Assembly (NCBI GenBank): GCA_020342235.1
Contig: CP073216.1
Location: forward strand, 62,001 to 126,000
Reading direction: 5' to 3'
DNA length: 64,000 nucleotides
Source: Saccharomycopsis phalli
Taxonomy: Eukaryota; Ascomycota; Saccharomycetes; Ascoideales; Saccharomycopsidaceae
This document shows, piece after piece, positions 1-10,333 of this stretch (the stretch's first letter is position 1; the number at the start of each line of letters is the position of its first letter). The notes beneath the pieces are model-generated. The model did no database searches, had not been told where the DNA came from, and was given only the letters and a program-made list of their open reading frames with translations. The position numbers were made by a program, and so were the translations under genes.

Positions 1-304
1 CCAACTCAGCAAACAAATTTTCCAAGTAATTCTTGTGGATGTCAGACTTGAATATCGTGTGGTTATTGTCTGCAACCTCGCTATTAAGATCAATATCATC
101 ATTGTCATCGTATAATAAAGTCTCATGTGCATTTTCTTGGTCGATTATCCTGTCGACCACTTCCACATTACTATACCCATTGGACGTATAAATGACACGG
201 AAGTTGAAGATAAGGAAAAGCAGACACACTACAGCAAGTATGGCGTAGTTTGTTATCCGTCTATTCCGACTGAACAACCGCAAGATATAGTTTACCGTGA
301 CCAT
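1..304 (-). CDS. N-terminal part of a type II membrane protein, possibly a mannosyltransferase (partial)
   Basis: An open frame runs from an ATG at 304 off the left edge of the window, giving about 101 residues. The first 18 residues are basic (RLFSRNRRITN) and are followed by one hydrophobic segment at about residues 19-38 (ILAVVCLLFLIFNF). A hydrophilic acidic stretch follows (YDDNDDIDL). This is the layout of a Golgi type II glycosyltransferase: short cytosolic tail, membrane anchor, stem. The next gene, on the same strand, is an MNN2-type mannosyltransferase, so a related enzyme is a fair guess, but no catalytic domain is visible. The frame call is firm; the function is an inference. Confidence 0.6.
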   Translation of the reverse strand, partial: MVTVNYILRLFSRNRRITNYAILAVVCLLFLIFNFRVIYTSNGYSNVEVVDRIIDQENAHETLLYDDNDDIDLNSEVADNNHTIFKSDIHKNYLENLFAEL

Positions 305-796
305 GGCAGTGTCGAAATAATTAGTCGATATTTTCGTTGATCACATATACTGTCACCCTATACTTACTACATACGAACACCCCCTTTTCACTGCATGTAT
401 ATGCATCCCATATCAAACACCCCAGGCTTGCTTAATACATACACACCTCAATTTCCTATTGTGTGATCTCCACATGCATCATTGGGTTTTCTGACTACCA
501 GTTAAATAATTGCTCCGAGTTCAGATTGCAAACATTTCGTGAAAACTTTTCTCATGACCAATAATATTGTCTGTAATAATGGCTAATAGGACGACGTGTT
601 CTGCGAAGTCACTTACTTTAATAAAACGAGTACCAATGCTAATTTCAGCGGTTCTCTGTATCATTCAGCCAAAAAGGTTCATCTGTCATTAAAAATGTTA
701 ACTGTCAATTCTCCACACGGACCTCAATCAACCTACAAAGCCTTGTGCTCGTTTTGATTGGAGTATTATACACATTGCTACTATCCTACCAATCAC
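305..796. other. Intergenic region
   Basis: About 490 bp between the partial type II membrane protein and the 3' end of the MNN2-like gene, both on the minus strand. It must hold the promoter of the partial gene and the terminator of the upstream one. I see no convincing ORF, RNA gene or repeat in it. Confidence 0.5.
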
Positions 797-2713
797 TCAA
801 TCGGTAAATTCTAGCCCACCCAACCATTTTCGTTGATCATCCAATTTCTGACAGAACAGTTCTTTCAGAAACTCCTTCTTCGCATCAATGTAATATTTGT
901 TTATCTGCTGCTCAATGAACCTAATCACCAATTTCCGCTCACACAAAATGTCATAAATGTAGTCAATCTGAAATTTCTCAAATTGGTAATTACCCTTTTT
1001 GGTAATATAGTTGGCATAGAAGCGTATTCTCTTCGGTTCTCCCGTCTTGACATCTGTAACTTCGTCGTTAATAAATTCCTCGTCATGGATTAACTGAATC
1101 GGATCTAATTTAGGCGTCGACTCATGTATGAAGAAAATTTCCGGCTCCTCGATTCCCGTATACTGTCGTAACGTTTTCCACTCCTCATCACTTATTTCTC
1201 CGTTCTTATACTTGACTAGAATCTTCGCCAACTCACTCTTCTCTTTATCACTGCCGTCCAATTTATTCAATGCTATCAAGTCTTCTATGAGTTTCTTTTG
1301 CTGGTAGTCCTGGATACTCGACTTCTGACCTTGCGCAGTTCCTCGATAGTCACCACCTTCTTTTTTGAAATACCCAATGGCACTGACTTTGGCCGTTACC
1401 TGATAGGCTGTCGAGTTGAGAACCGTCGCTGCTGCCAAAAAAGTTTCCTTGTCGCCCTGCCCAGCGGCGCCTTGTGATAAAAGATGATAGTAGTGGTCTG
1501 GCCCATAGATATTGTAATATAAGGACAACAATATCACGTCCCAGTGCTTCGACTTACTGATCATAAGCTGCCCGGATTCGGTCGATGGATTAGGAATAGT
1601 TCCGTTGAGTAGATGGAGCGGAATATCATTCTGTAACTGGATATCCGTGTACTTGTCCTTATTCAACTCAAACAAGTCAATTGACGCGATATCGTAGAAA
1701 TAAGGCGACGTAGTTCTTTGCCAGTAGTCAGGCCATAGCACAAACTGTTCATTTGTATATGGCTCCGTAGTGAAGAGTGAATCTGGGTTGAAGTACGGAA
1801 CATTATCAGCATCCAATAGCAAGACGTTCTCGAAACTAGACAAAAGCAAAGCCAAAGACTTGTACGTGAAGCCCATAAACTCAAAGTTATTGAACAATGC
1901 AGGAGACTTTTCGTCGTCCTTTAAGAACTCGTACATCAACACACATTTAGCATTCATCTTTGGAAGAATCTCCTCGCAGACAACATACTCGTACTCGTCC
2001 TTTGAAGGAATAAATAGCTCAATCGGTAAAGTGGACCCTGTCTTGCGTGCATTGCTGATGGATAAGAGCGCAAACCATGTGAACTTTCCACCGCCGACGT
2101 AAATGATTCCACTGGTACCTTTTTTGTAGAAATTAAATGGCAACTTGACATGCTTCACAAAGTCAACAAATTCCTTGTGCTTGTCCTTCAACTCGGAAAT
2201 ATTGTCCTTTTTCAACTTGATGAATTTCTTCAAATACTCAATGGAAAAGGGTTTCTTCATTAAATCGTCCATTCCTGAAGTAGGCACCTTTACTCGGTCA
2301 CCATTTTCCTCGTAGTCATAAAATTTGGCCAAGTCCGGAGTTGTTGGTTTCAATGCAAAGATCTTCTTGAACAATTGGTACACAAACTTGTCAAAGGTGA
2401 GATTCTCATCTTGCTTCTCGGCGTGAAACTTTGGAGAATTCTCAGAGCCGGCTTTCGAATTCCCTCCGGTAAACAAATAATCATAAATTCGGCCACCGAG
2501 ACGCTCGGAAACAGTATTAGGCGAGCTAACCGCATCCCACAAACGCTGGTTAGTTTGTTCGCCAGCTACTTTGTTTGCAAGATTGTTTCGTGCCGAAGAG
2601 TTTGGCGTATCCGGCGTATATGACTTTGGCAGGTCATTAAAATAGAAAATCAAAATGACTGTTAAAATTAGCGCCGTCAACGCGTATCTTCTATATAAAA
2701 ACCTCGGCAACAT
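797..2713 (-). CDS. MNN2: Alpha-1,2-mannosyltransferase, MNN2/MNN5 type (GT71)
   Basis: A 638-residue type II membrane protein starting at the ATG at 2713. It has a basic tail (RFLYRRYA), a membrane anchor at about residues 10-27 (LTALILTVILIFYF) and a stem. The luminal domain has the GT71 signatures GIIYVGGGKFTW and, near residue 299, LLLDADNVPYFNP, whose DAD is the metal- and GDP-mannose-binding DxD motif. A motif reading ESGQLMISKSKHWD follows. In the family these Golgi enzymes add the first alpha-1,2 mannose branches to the N-glycan outer chain; MNN2 and MNN5 have partly different acceptors, and I cannot tell which this is. Length and order match the family. CUG-Ser yeasts carry several paralogues, so the symbol is a family label. 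Confidence 0.88.
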   Translation of the reverse strand: MLPRFLYRRYALTALILTVILIFYFNDLPKSYTPDTPNSSARNNLANKVAGEQTNQRLWDAVSSPNTVSERLGGRIYDYLFTGGNSKAGSENSPKFHAEKQDENLTFDKFVYQLFKKIFALKPTTPDLAKFYDYEENGDRVKVPTSGMDDLMKKPFSIEYLKKFIKLKKDNISELKDKHKEFVDFVKHVKLPFNFYKKGTSGIIYVGGGKFTWFALLSISNARKTGSTLPIELFIPSKDEYEYVVCEEILPKMNAKCVLMYEFLKDDEKSPALFNNFEFMGFTYKSLALLLSSFENVLLLDADNVPYFNPDSLFTTEPYTNEQFVLWPDYWQRTTSPYFYDIASIDLFELNKDKYTDIQLQNDIPLHLLNGTIPNPSTESGQLMISKSKHWDVILLSLYYNIYGPDHYYHLLSQGAAGQGDKETFLAAATVLNSTAYQVTAKVSAIGYFKKEGGDYRGTAQGQKSSIQDYQQKKLIEDLIALNKLDGSDKEKSELAKILVKYKNGEISDEEWKTLRQYTGIEEPEIFFIHESTPKLDPIQLIHDEEFINDEVTDVKTGEPKRIRFYANYITKKGNYQFEKFQIDYIYDILCERKLVIRFIEQQINKYYIDAKKEFLKELFCQKLDDQRKWLGGLEFTD

Positions 2714-4665
2714 AGTCTATAGGTCGGATCTAACGTGGTTCAAAAACTAGTAGATGCATTACCCGGATGCTTGAGTGATGTTGCACCGGTAGGTGCTTTA
2801 TTGCTTTTTGGTAAGTAATTGAGATTGAAGATATTATTATGGAATTAGAGTTTTATAGGAGGTAGATATGTAGGTCTAAGTTTTCTTGTTGCATCATCGT
2901 CGTACTTTGTATTTATTGTTTTGTTTAGTGATGTAATGAATAGTGCGATGATTACCATACTCACTGAATATCAACAAAACGCACTACCCTGTTATGAACA
3001 CGTGGATCTGCTTCATGAAATTATATAGATATTATATTATGTTGTGAATGCATATCCCCTTGAATTGGTCGTAATCAGGGAATTTAGATATCCCCATTGT
3101 GAGACATAATCAAAGATGCGTCATGTGGCATCTTGTTTCAGCCGTCAGTCGAGCAATAGGCACAGTTTCAAAATCTTATTGGCCAAGACTATACTTGAGG
3201 GGTTCTATACGAACCAAAATAGACATTTTACCGTCTATAAATGTATGAAATAAACTTTCGTCCAAGCTTTGCGTCCCAAAGGGTGTTCATTACTGTTTTG
3301 AACCACATCCCATGGTACATATTCTAGATGCCAAGATCCGCATGACACTCAAATGTCTAGTCTAATACAGGAAGACCTTTATGTAAGCCATCAACATTGC
3401 TCCTTGAGAGATTGAAAGGGTGGCTATTGTAGCACAAATAATGAACCGATTATACATATTTAGTAATCGATGAAGAGCATCAGACAGTATAATATCCAAG
3501 AGCTATCTATGGTGCATTAGAATAGCATCATTGTTTACAAAATGAGTCTTTTCTCGTCTGTGATGGCGGAAATTTCTACAAAAATGTCAGTTAGGGTATA
3601 TGCGCTTGACCTGATTTTAATAATCAAGTCTTTTTGTTGTTTCTTTGGATGTATCTTGTCGTATGTCTGTGATAGCCCTCTTTTAAATAGCAAACCCACT
3701 TGCCATCAAAATGATACATTGTTTCCGTGAAACAACGCCGTCAAAATGATTGTATTATACCCCTATATAACATCTTGACTTAATAGTAGTGTATCACGTC
3801 ATTACAATAAAATTTGGTACGTAATTCTACATTTTTCCGCCCAAAATGAGAAAAGTATATGTAGTAGGTCCTACTGAAAATGTAGATACCCTCGGTTGCG
3901 ATTGTATTTTTGACATGGTATTATCCAGCTAATCAACTAAAAGGAGTTATTCAAAAGAAAAACCAAGCTATCTAGTGAGACTGTTAAATATTTGTAAAAT
4001 TTGCATTTGCATCGTAATCATCAGCTTGACGACGTTGCTTCATCAGACTCACCAACAATATTGGTGCTGTGCCCCGGGAAGATAACCGAGTATGCTAAAA
4101 AGGAATTGACGCAGTACAACCTTAATTTGGTACCGCTAAACCATACATTTGGTAATATGTCTAACCATGTGACACGGGGAGTCTCGGCTCAAGTACTAAT
4201 GCACTTGACAGGGCAGGATAAATGAGAGCTAAAAAGCACACACAGCTAAATTGGGTTGGCCCGGATATTTACTTTAGTAAATTTGGCTGCAAAAAATCTG
4301 CCATTACAGACACAAAAAACTGCAAATGCTTCTAGATATATTTTCAAAACGGCAAGATACCCAATGATGTGACTATTAAAGTGGAGCCCATTTGTAAATG
4401 GTGTTGTCAAACCATAGTATTGCATATAAAATGGTGTTCCTTGCATTACATTGCAGCCGAGCAAAGATCGCTAAATGTCGCACCAATACCAGTAGAATAA
4501 AGTACAGTGTGTTCAGGTCATGTATTGTTGTGTGCAAAATTTTATCTCAGGCGTGATATTTCAAAAAGTATATAACCCTTTGGAGGCCTATGCCACAACG
4601 TTGATCCGTTAGATTTATTTATTGACTTTTACTTGTATACAACACATACATCGTTCACGGCAAAT
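2714..4665. other. Long intergenic region upstream of the velvet gene
   Basis: Nearly 2 kb without a convincing gene. Short open frames at 3542-3730 and 4001-4225 have no recognisable product, and the second starts with TTG. Promoters of fungal developmental regulators are often this long, so much of the region may control the velvet gene at 4666. A TATA-like element lies at its downstream end. Confidence 0.5.
4569..4575 (+). promoter_or_regulatory. TATA-like element of the velvet gene
   Basis: The sequence TATATAA lies about 90 bp upstream of the ATG at 4666, a normal spacing for a yeast core promoter with a short leader. Confidence 0.45.
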
Positions 4666-5754
4666 ATGGTTCGTTACAGCAAGTCCATGACAATCATGCC
4701 ACCATCTAATTTTGACATTTTGCAAAAAGTTCACCATCATATAAATATCGTCCAATCGCCACTACATGGCCGCGAGTGTGGAAAATCGACCACCAATTTT
4801 GGGGATGGGCCCTCCTCGTCCGTTCCACATCGACGCTACACCAAACCTTCTCCGGTGGTATCTGTCATGGTATCAACCGAAGATCAGAGGTACATCACAC
4901 AGTACATGTTGGGATACTTTTTCTTAAAGGTTGCACTCTATAATGTTGATACACGGGCAATGGAAGATGAAAAGCTAGGTTGCAACAAGATAACTGTGGG
5001 TCAGTTGATTAAGTTACCTTTCCGAAACTTGAGCGTGTTATCATTTGAATTTAATGATCTCTGCATAATGGAGAAAGGTAATTATCAGCTCCAGTTCCAA
5101 TTATTCCAAGTGGACAGTCAGAATGGCTTGCGAGTAACGAAGTTGAATCTGGCAATGAGTGGCAGCTTTGAAATATTCAGTAGCAGAAAATACTACAGCA
5201 CAAATCAAAAGCTAGAGCGGCAAGTCCTCTTGAAAACCAAAGATGCTACAGAGCGAAATAAGAGCATTAATTTAATAAAATTGCTAAATGACTTCTACGT
5301 TGACAAGTTTCTTGGAGTCTCGTTTACAATAATCAACGACTATGGAAAATTGATTACCTGTGACGCCAGTAATATGACTCCAGCTGTAACAATCACCAGA
5401 AAAAAGAGAAAGGTCTCAGTCGAGTCTATAGAGAGCAACTCCAAAAGCAGTACAATCAGTCCAATTCCTACGTTTTCCTATGCCACCACAAATAAGCTTT
5501 CTGAACACTATGACATCGATTCTTTATCATATGATTGGGATATTTTTAGTGGTAATTTCCCCGCATATACTTTGCCTACAGAATATCTGACCGAGAATGA
5601 GTATCGCTTGTCAAATGATCCAGTACCCTTTTTACCAAAGACACAGCTGCTTGATATCCCCACGTTTCAATCATTCTCAAAGGACTCGGTAGGTTTGGTA
5701 GACCTTATGACCTACAAACATTACGATTATGCGGAAGAAAATTTCCGGTATTAA
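4666..5754 (+). CDS. Velvet-domain transcriptional regulator
   Basis: A 362-residue protein from the ATG at 4666; the open frame extends upstream only with a TTG. Residues 26-45 read INIVQSPLHGRECGKS, and residues 56-68 read RRYTKPSPVVSVM. This matches the opening signature of velvet domains: V-x-Q-x-P-x-x-x-R-x-C-G, then RRP and PPP followed by a V-x-L strand. Then come GYFFLKVALYNVDT (83-96), a block ending SFEFNDLCIMEKGNYQLQFQLFQVD (about 126-150) and SFEIFSSRKYYS (167-178). These correspond to the family's FFL..L.D, F.DL.....G.YRLRF.LFE.D and F.VY.AK.FPG motifs. RKKRKV at 245-250 is an SV40-like nuclear localisation signal. Velvet proteins (VosA, VelB, Ryp2, Ryp3) have an NF-kB-like DNA-binding fold and control development and dimorphism. 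There is an insertion at about residues 180-205, and the C-terminal tail is not recognisable. Confidence 0.82.
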   Translation: MVRYSKSMTIMPPSNFDILQKVHHHINIVQSPLHGRECGKSTTNFGDGPSSSVPHRRYTKPSPVVSVMVSTEDQRYITQYMLGYFFLKVALYNVDTRAMEDEKLGCNKITVGQLIKLPFRNLSVLSFEFNDLCIMEKGNYQLQFQLFQVDSQNGLRVTKLNLAMSGSFEIFSSRKYYSTNQKLERQVLLKTKDATERNKSINLIKLLNDFYVDKFLGVSFTIINDYGKLITCDASNMTPAVTITRKKRKVSVESIESNSKSSTISPIPTFSYATTNKLSEHYDIDSLSYDWDIFSGNFPAYTLPTEYLTENEYRLSNDPVPFLPKTQLLDIPTFQSFSKDSVGLVDLMTYKHYDYAEENFRY

Positions 5755-6594
5755 TAATATACTACTATAATTAAATGACTTTTTAATGTCACACCGTGTT
5801 AGGTATCATTTATCAAATCTGTAGACTGCTAAGCACAATATGAGACATGTCTTATATTTCGGTAACTTCGTTCCCTTCGAAAAGCTGGAGGCTGCACCTT
5901 GCGCATGATTTAGGTAAACGGGCCGATTGACCTGCTCTGCATTAAATGATTGTCGTCTTTTAGAGCGAAGCTAATTAATAGAACCAAGACTATGTGTCAT
6001 ACAGCAATACGAAAGAGTAGTAGCTGCCATGGGGTTCTTAAAGTAGGGCATAATCTTTAGGATATATCGTCCAAATCCTTGTCATACTGTCTGGGTCCGA
6101 AATTTGGGCCCGAAGCAATCAAGTATCCTGGTCTATCCAGCACTATCGTCTAGTCGTTTGATCTTCAGTAATTGAATGAACGGTAAATTCAGGCAGGAGC
6201 AAAATACAGTCCTAATATACGTCCCAAAAGGGTAATATCAATAACGTTATCCTGGTGTACGTTTGCGATAACCCCTTTATTATAAACAAAAATAAAGCAA
6301 CAAATATGACTAATGAATATAAGCCCGAATATGTTATGACTGGGTAAGATGATGTACTTACTGTAGTCCAATCAATACTGGCTGGTTAGGGAAGTCCACG
6401 TGCATATTTTTGTTCTTAATATAGGATTTTTTTAAAAGTACATAATCTTATCAAAACTTGGTGTGAATAAATGCCAACCTACTTTAACTGTTTTCTGAAT
6501 TACAATGAATCCCTAGATTCAATACAGCTATCTTGTGACACTTAAGCAATGTATTAGGGTAACATATATGCTGGGTATATATACAAACTATTGA
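5755..6594. other. Intergenic region between convergent genes
   Basis: About 840 bp between the 3' ends of the velvet gene and the MNN1-like gene. It is AT-rich. I see no supported gene, RNA or repeat, only the small minus-strand frame 6189-6371 with no recognisable product. Confidence 0.5.
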
Positions 6595-8868
6595 TCATGC
6601 CTCATCCTCTTCTATCTCTCCTCGATAGACAGCTGCTATATAATCGTGCCAATGGACAGTTTCCTCATCGAAATGGATATGGGTCCCTTGGTGCTCGGGG
6701 AGATCACTTCCACCAATGCTCGAATACGCACACCAAAAATACCCGGTACAGAGTCCAGTGGTTTTCCAACCCAGCTCCGGCTCCCCTTCATCATTTGGGG
6801 TTTTGTACATTCCCGAATCTGGTGGAATAATGGCATCTGTTATCTTTAAAGATTCCTTATAGAACTTTCTCAACTCTTCGGCGGATTCAAACCCACGAGT
6901 CTCCTTCATTTCGTTAAGGTCCAGTTCATACGCCTCATCATATCTCTTACATGTTGTGATTCCGGAGTTAATCCATAACAATGACTGGTCATCTGAAGAA
7001 ATATGACCTGGATGCGTTGCACAGAGCTCTTTTGCCTTCAGATCCTTGCGGTACTTTTGGTCTGTAAGCTGTCCAATCGAAGCCACATAGTAATCGTTGA
7101 ACTCATATTGGTCTGTTCCTGCAATCGATAACCCGAGCCAAAACAACTCTTTATCTCCCCAAACCCGTCTCATCACTGGCGTCCAGAAACTGAGCTGCAA
7201 TGATATCATCATCCCGTCCCAGTATTCACTTCGTTTAAGAGCCACCACACCACTCTCCATATAATGCTTGAAACGGAGGTTCATATATCTATTATTAAAG
7301 GTATTGTTTGTAGCCGGATCGATATCAAAAATAGTCTTGTCTGCATCGGTTGGCATCATATCAGTGAAAAACTTCACATCTGCTTTGCTAACGGTCTCAT
7401 CGTGTGATCTATCTTTGAAGAAAAGCGAATTGGATCTCTGATACTGTGGAGTTTCAAAGAATCTCTCTGGGTTTACGAAAGGCACGATATCAGAATCCAC
7501 TAACAACATTTCATCATACGAATTAAAAAGGTACGCGAGTAACTTATGCGAGTACCCGACAAACAACTCCCTGAATTCGCTCTTGACAGCTCGCTGAACA
7601 TTAACAAACCATAATTCTTGCTTAGGGAACGTGCCATCAAAATCCCGGTGTGGATGATTCGTCTGATGATTGTACTCATCTACCGGACGAAACACTTCCT
7701 CACTTCGTGCCGCTTGAATTAACTTTATCTGTGATTCAGATGTTAAATCTCCCATGTGCGATATTTGAATAGGTAACTTATTTCCCACTGCTCTGAGTGA
7801 CCGAATAAATCTAATGGTATCTTTCAAGAAATGATCAGAACTCGTCAAAACAATACCCTTGCCTCTGATCTGACTTTTAAACTCTGCGATAAACAAACGA
7901 TTGCTATCAATATCAGATGAATCGCTAGAGTCTTCCGACTGTATCACAAACGACTTGGGGTCGAGCAAATCGATGTTGATGGTATGATCAGACTCCATTG
8001 CTTCTGGTGTCATGTATTTTGAGATGTCTGGAGGGCCCATCACTCTTTCTCCCGTCCACCTCACATATACTGGGTACTTTCTGCTGAGGTACGGTATTAC
8101 CTTTTCTTCGAGATTCTTGTATTTGCCATCAAGTCGCGAATCTTGTAATGCTTCATAACTTTCTGGGTGTGAGGCAAAACATTTTGAGAACGTACGTAAA
8201 TGCTTGATTTCGTTAACCAAATCATACTGCAACCAAGTGGTGGCATTATACTCGCCATACCATTTGTTTTCAAGCTTGAAAATATCACTTTTGGACCAGA
8301 ACGTTTTAGGCTTTCTAGCCTCGCTGTCGTCCTTATATTTTTCTTCGAATTGTTTTCTCCTTTCATCATTTAATTTATTTAGCTGGTCGTCCACCCACTT
8401 CTTTTTGCCCTCTGTTATACTTGGTTGGAAAAATTCTGCTTCTGGGTGCGGCTTGATACTCCAAGATTCGTCCGTATCATAGAGTTCTTTAAAGTACATG
8501 TGACATTTTTCGTCGAACGGGGCGTTGGCAAATTGCTTGCCATGATGACTTGCCAACGAAACAATATTGGTATTGGTATTTTCATTAGTGATGACGATAT
8601 AATTGACTTCCACCTTTTTTATTATATTTATGGGCTTTTGTGGCGGATCGCTGACCAACTTTGCTACCTTGTGAGTGACTGGGCTAGGATTCTTCTTATC
8701 AATCAGAAGTGAATACTCCATCAGTATCTGCGAAACCACCACAACTATTATAATCAATAATATAATAAAGCGCTTACGTATAAAACGCCGCTCAAAAGTA
8801 CCCATTAATCGGGTCAAGTACGCAACCATTCCTTGTTGTTGCATGGCCTTATTTTTAGCGACCCCCAT
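6595..8868 (-). CDS. MNN1: Alpha-1,3-mannosyltransferase, MNN1/MNT family (GT71)
   Basis: The ATG at 8868 gives a 757-residue type II membrane protein; the open frame begins one codon earlier with TTG. A basic tail (RRFIRKRF) precedes a strong membrane anchor near residues 35-50 (IILLIIIVVVVSQIL). The luminal part carries GKGIVLTSSDHFLKDTIRFI, YLFNSYDEMLLVDSDIVPFVNP with the DxD motif (DSD, near residue 459), MESGVVALKRSEYWDG and FWLGLSIAGTDQYEFN. These are hallmarks of MNN1-type enzymes, which cap N- and O-linked mannans with alpha-1,3 mannose in the Golgi. It is on the same strand as the MNN2-like gene, with the velvet gene between them. The exact paralogue is uncertain because the family is expanded in these yeasts. 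Confidence 0.87.
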   Translation of the reverse strand: MGVAKNKAMQQQGMVAYLTRLMGTFERRFIRKRFIILLIIIVVVVSQILMEYSLLIDKKNPSPVTHKVAKLVSDPPQKPINIIKKVEVNYIVITNENTNTNIVSLASHHGKQFANAPFDEKCHMYFKELYDTDESWSIKPHPEAEFFQPSITEGKKKWVDDQLNKLNDERRKQFEEKYKDDSEARKPKTFWSKSDIFKLENKWYGEYNATTWLQYDLVNEIKHLRTFSKCFASHPESYEALQDSRLDGKYKNLEEKVIPYLSRKYPVYVRWTGERVMGPPDISKYMTPEAMESDHTINIDLLDPKSFVIQSEDSSDSSDIDSNRLFIAEFKSQIRGKGIVLTSSDHFLKDTIRFIRSLRAVGNKLPIQISHMGDLTSESQIKLIQAARSEEVFRPVDEYNHQTNHPHRDFDGTFPKQELWFVNVQRAVKSEFRELFVGYSHKLLAYLFNSYDEMLLVDSDIVPFVNPERFFETPQYQRSNSLFFKDRSHDETVSKADVKFFTDMMPTDADKTIFDIDPATNNTFNNRYMNLRFKHYMESGVVALKRSEYWDGMMISLQLSFWTPVMRRVWGDKELFWLGLSIAGTDQYEFNDYYVASIGQLTDQKYRKDLKAKELCATHPGHISSDDQSLLWINSGITTCKRYDEAYELDLNEMKETRGFESAEELRKFYKESLKITDAIIPPDSGMYKTPNDEGEPELGWKTTGLCTGYFWCAYSSIGGSDLPEHQGTHIHFDEETVHWHDYIAAVYRGEIEEDEA

Positions 8869-10333
8869 CAAGATTATATACCTGTACCGGGGCTACAAAC
8901 GCAGAGGCTGGAAAACCTTAATTCGAGGCTTTACTCAACAAGGAAGTATTCATACTGCAGCGGGAATTTGGCTGCTATTCTGTATTGGTATGGTTGTCAA
9001 AAAAAATAAATCTAAATTAGGAAGTTTTTTGTCCGATGTTGCTAAAATCCTTCACCACTCTGACGGTCAACAATGTTCCAATGTGAAACAAGAATTTAGT
9101 TCCCTTTGTTTTTCACTGTAAGATCTGCCCAATCTAGATCTTAAATAATAATATTATTTATACCACAGACGCTGATTTTTTAATATGACCATAATATAAA
9201 TATCAGTGATATATTACCTCAAATATTTCAGAATTTTTATGCTGGTGCTTCTATATATCCTGCTACTTCGAGTGGATGGACTATCCAATCAGATATATCA
9301 AGGTATAATGAATGCATGTACATGTTACTTCTCACTGGGACTTCACAAATGGGAAACTATACAATCATAATAGAGTAGCATTTGTGTGGACCGTTTGAAG
9401 GATATTTAGGACTCCGGCAATCACTGAAATATTTCAATCGTACCGAGTGAAGAATAATTTTCCACATTGGGCAAGAATTGAAATAGTGGGAGATGAGTGT
9501 TACATTGCATTTTGAGTAGGCCAAGAACCTAACTGCGTTGAATTGATGGTATCCCTTTGAAGAATGAGGTCAAATTTCCAGCTGGACCCGCGGGTTAATT
9601 GTAAAATTTCCCGCATCACCTAAACTTTTATAATCCAAAATTTGTAATTCCGTTTCAGCAAATACCAGGTAATTGTCATTAATCGGAAGAAATTAAACAA
9701 CCAACAAATAATAAATATAGCAATGGTTTTTGCTGTTGTATAATTATTGTGGCTATTGAGGAATCTTCATTGCGCATATTCAGATAGTTTAATCATGAAT
9801 ATTATTACCGATCAGTGACTCTTGGCGGTGAATACTCTGTAATTATATTATGAATACTGGTAGCCTTTCAGTTTCCAACGGGCCGCGCAAATTTCATTAT
9901 CAACGTAGAATTAAAGAGTTTTCTCTGATTATTAGTGATAACGGTATTATATTAAAGTTTACGTGATTGGCAGCCCTGTCTGAAATTGTAAATAACCCTG
10001 AGGTGTGTTGGTTCATCCCTATATCGAATGCACATGCATATTTTGCGTCTTACGTGAGATTCTTGCCATTTTTCTGCCGAAAGGGGGAGCTACAGATGTA
10101 ATGCCTGCCTATCCGCACACAAAAAAATCAGGAGACTTGCATAAAATTTTTTATCAATGCTCAAAACTGACATCTCAGAGTCAATCTACCATGGGAAAAT
10201 CCTGTACTCAAATCAATGGATTTCAACTTACCAAAAAGCAACGCACAATATATGTATATTTTCTATCTACAGTATCAAATCCGCTCGCAACTGCCAAGTT
10301 CACCATTCCACTTCGACTCATTGTAAACTAAAA
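8869..10333. other. Intergenic region, 1.46 kb
   Basis: An AT-rich stretch between the start of the MNN1-like gene and the 3' end of the YBP1-like gene. The open frame at 10005-10331 has no recognisable product and no coding signature. I find no tRNA box pair, repeat array or spliced gene here. It probably holds the MNN1-like promoter. Confidence 0.5.

Noticed and set aside
4001-4225. A 74-codon frame upstream of the velvet gene
   Set aside because: It starts with TTG, has no recognisable product and lies in a probable long promoter.
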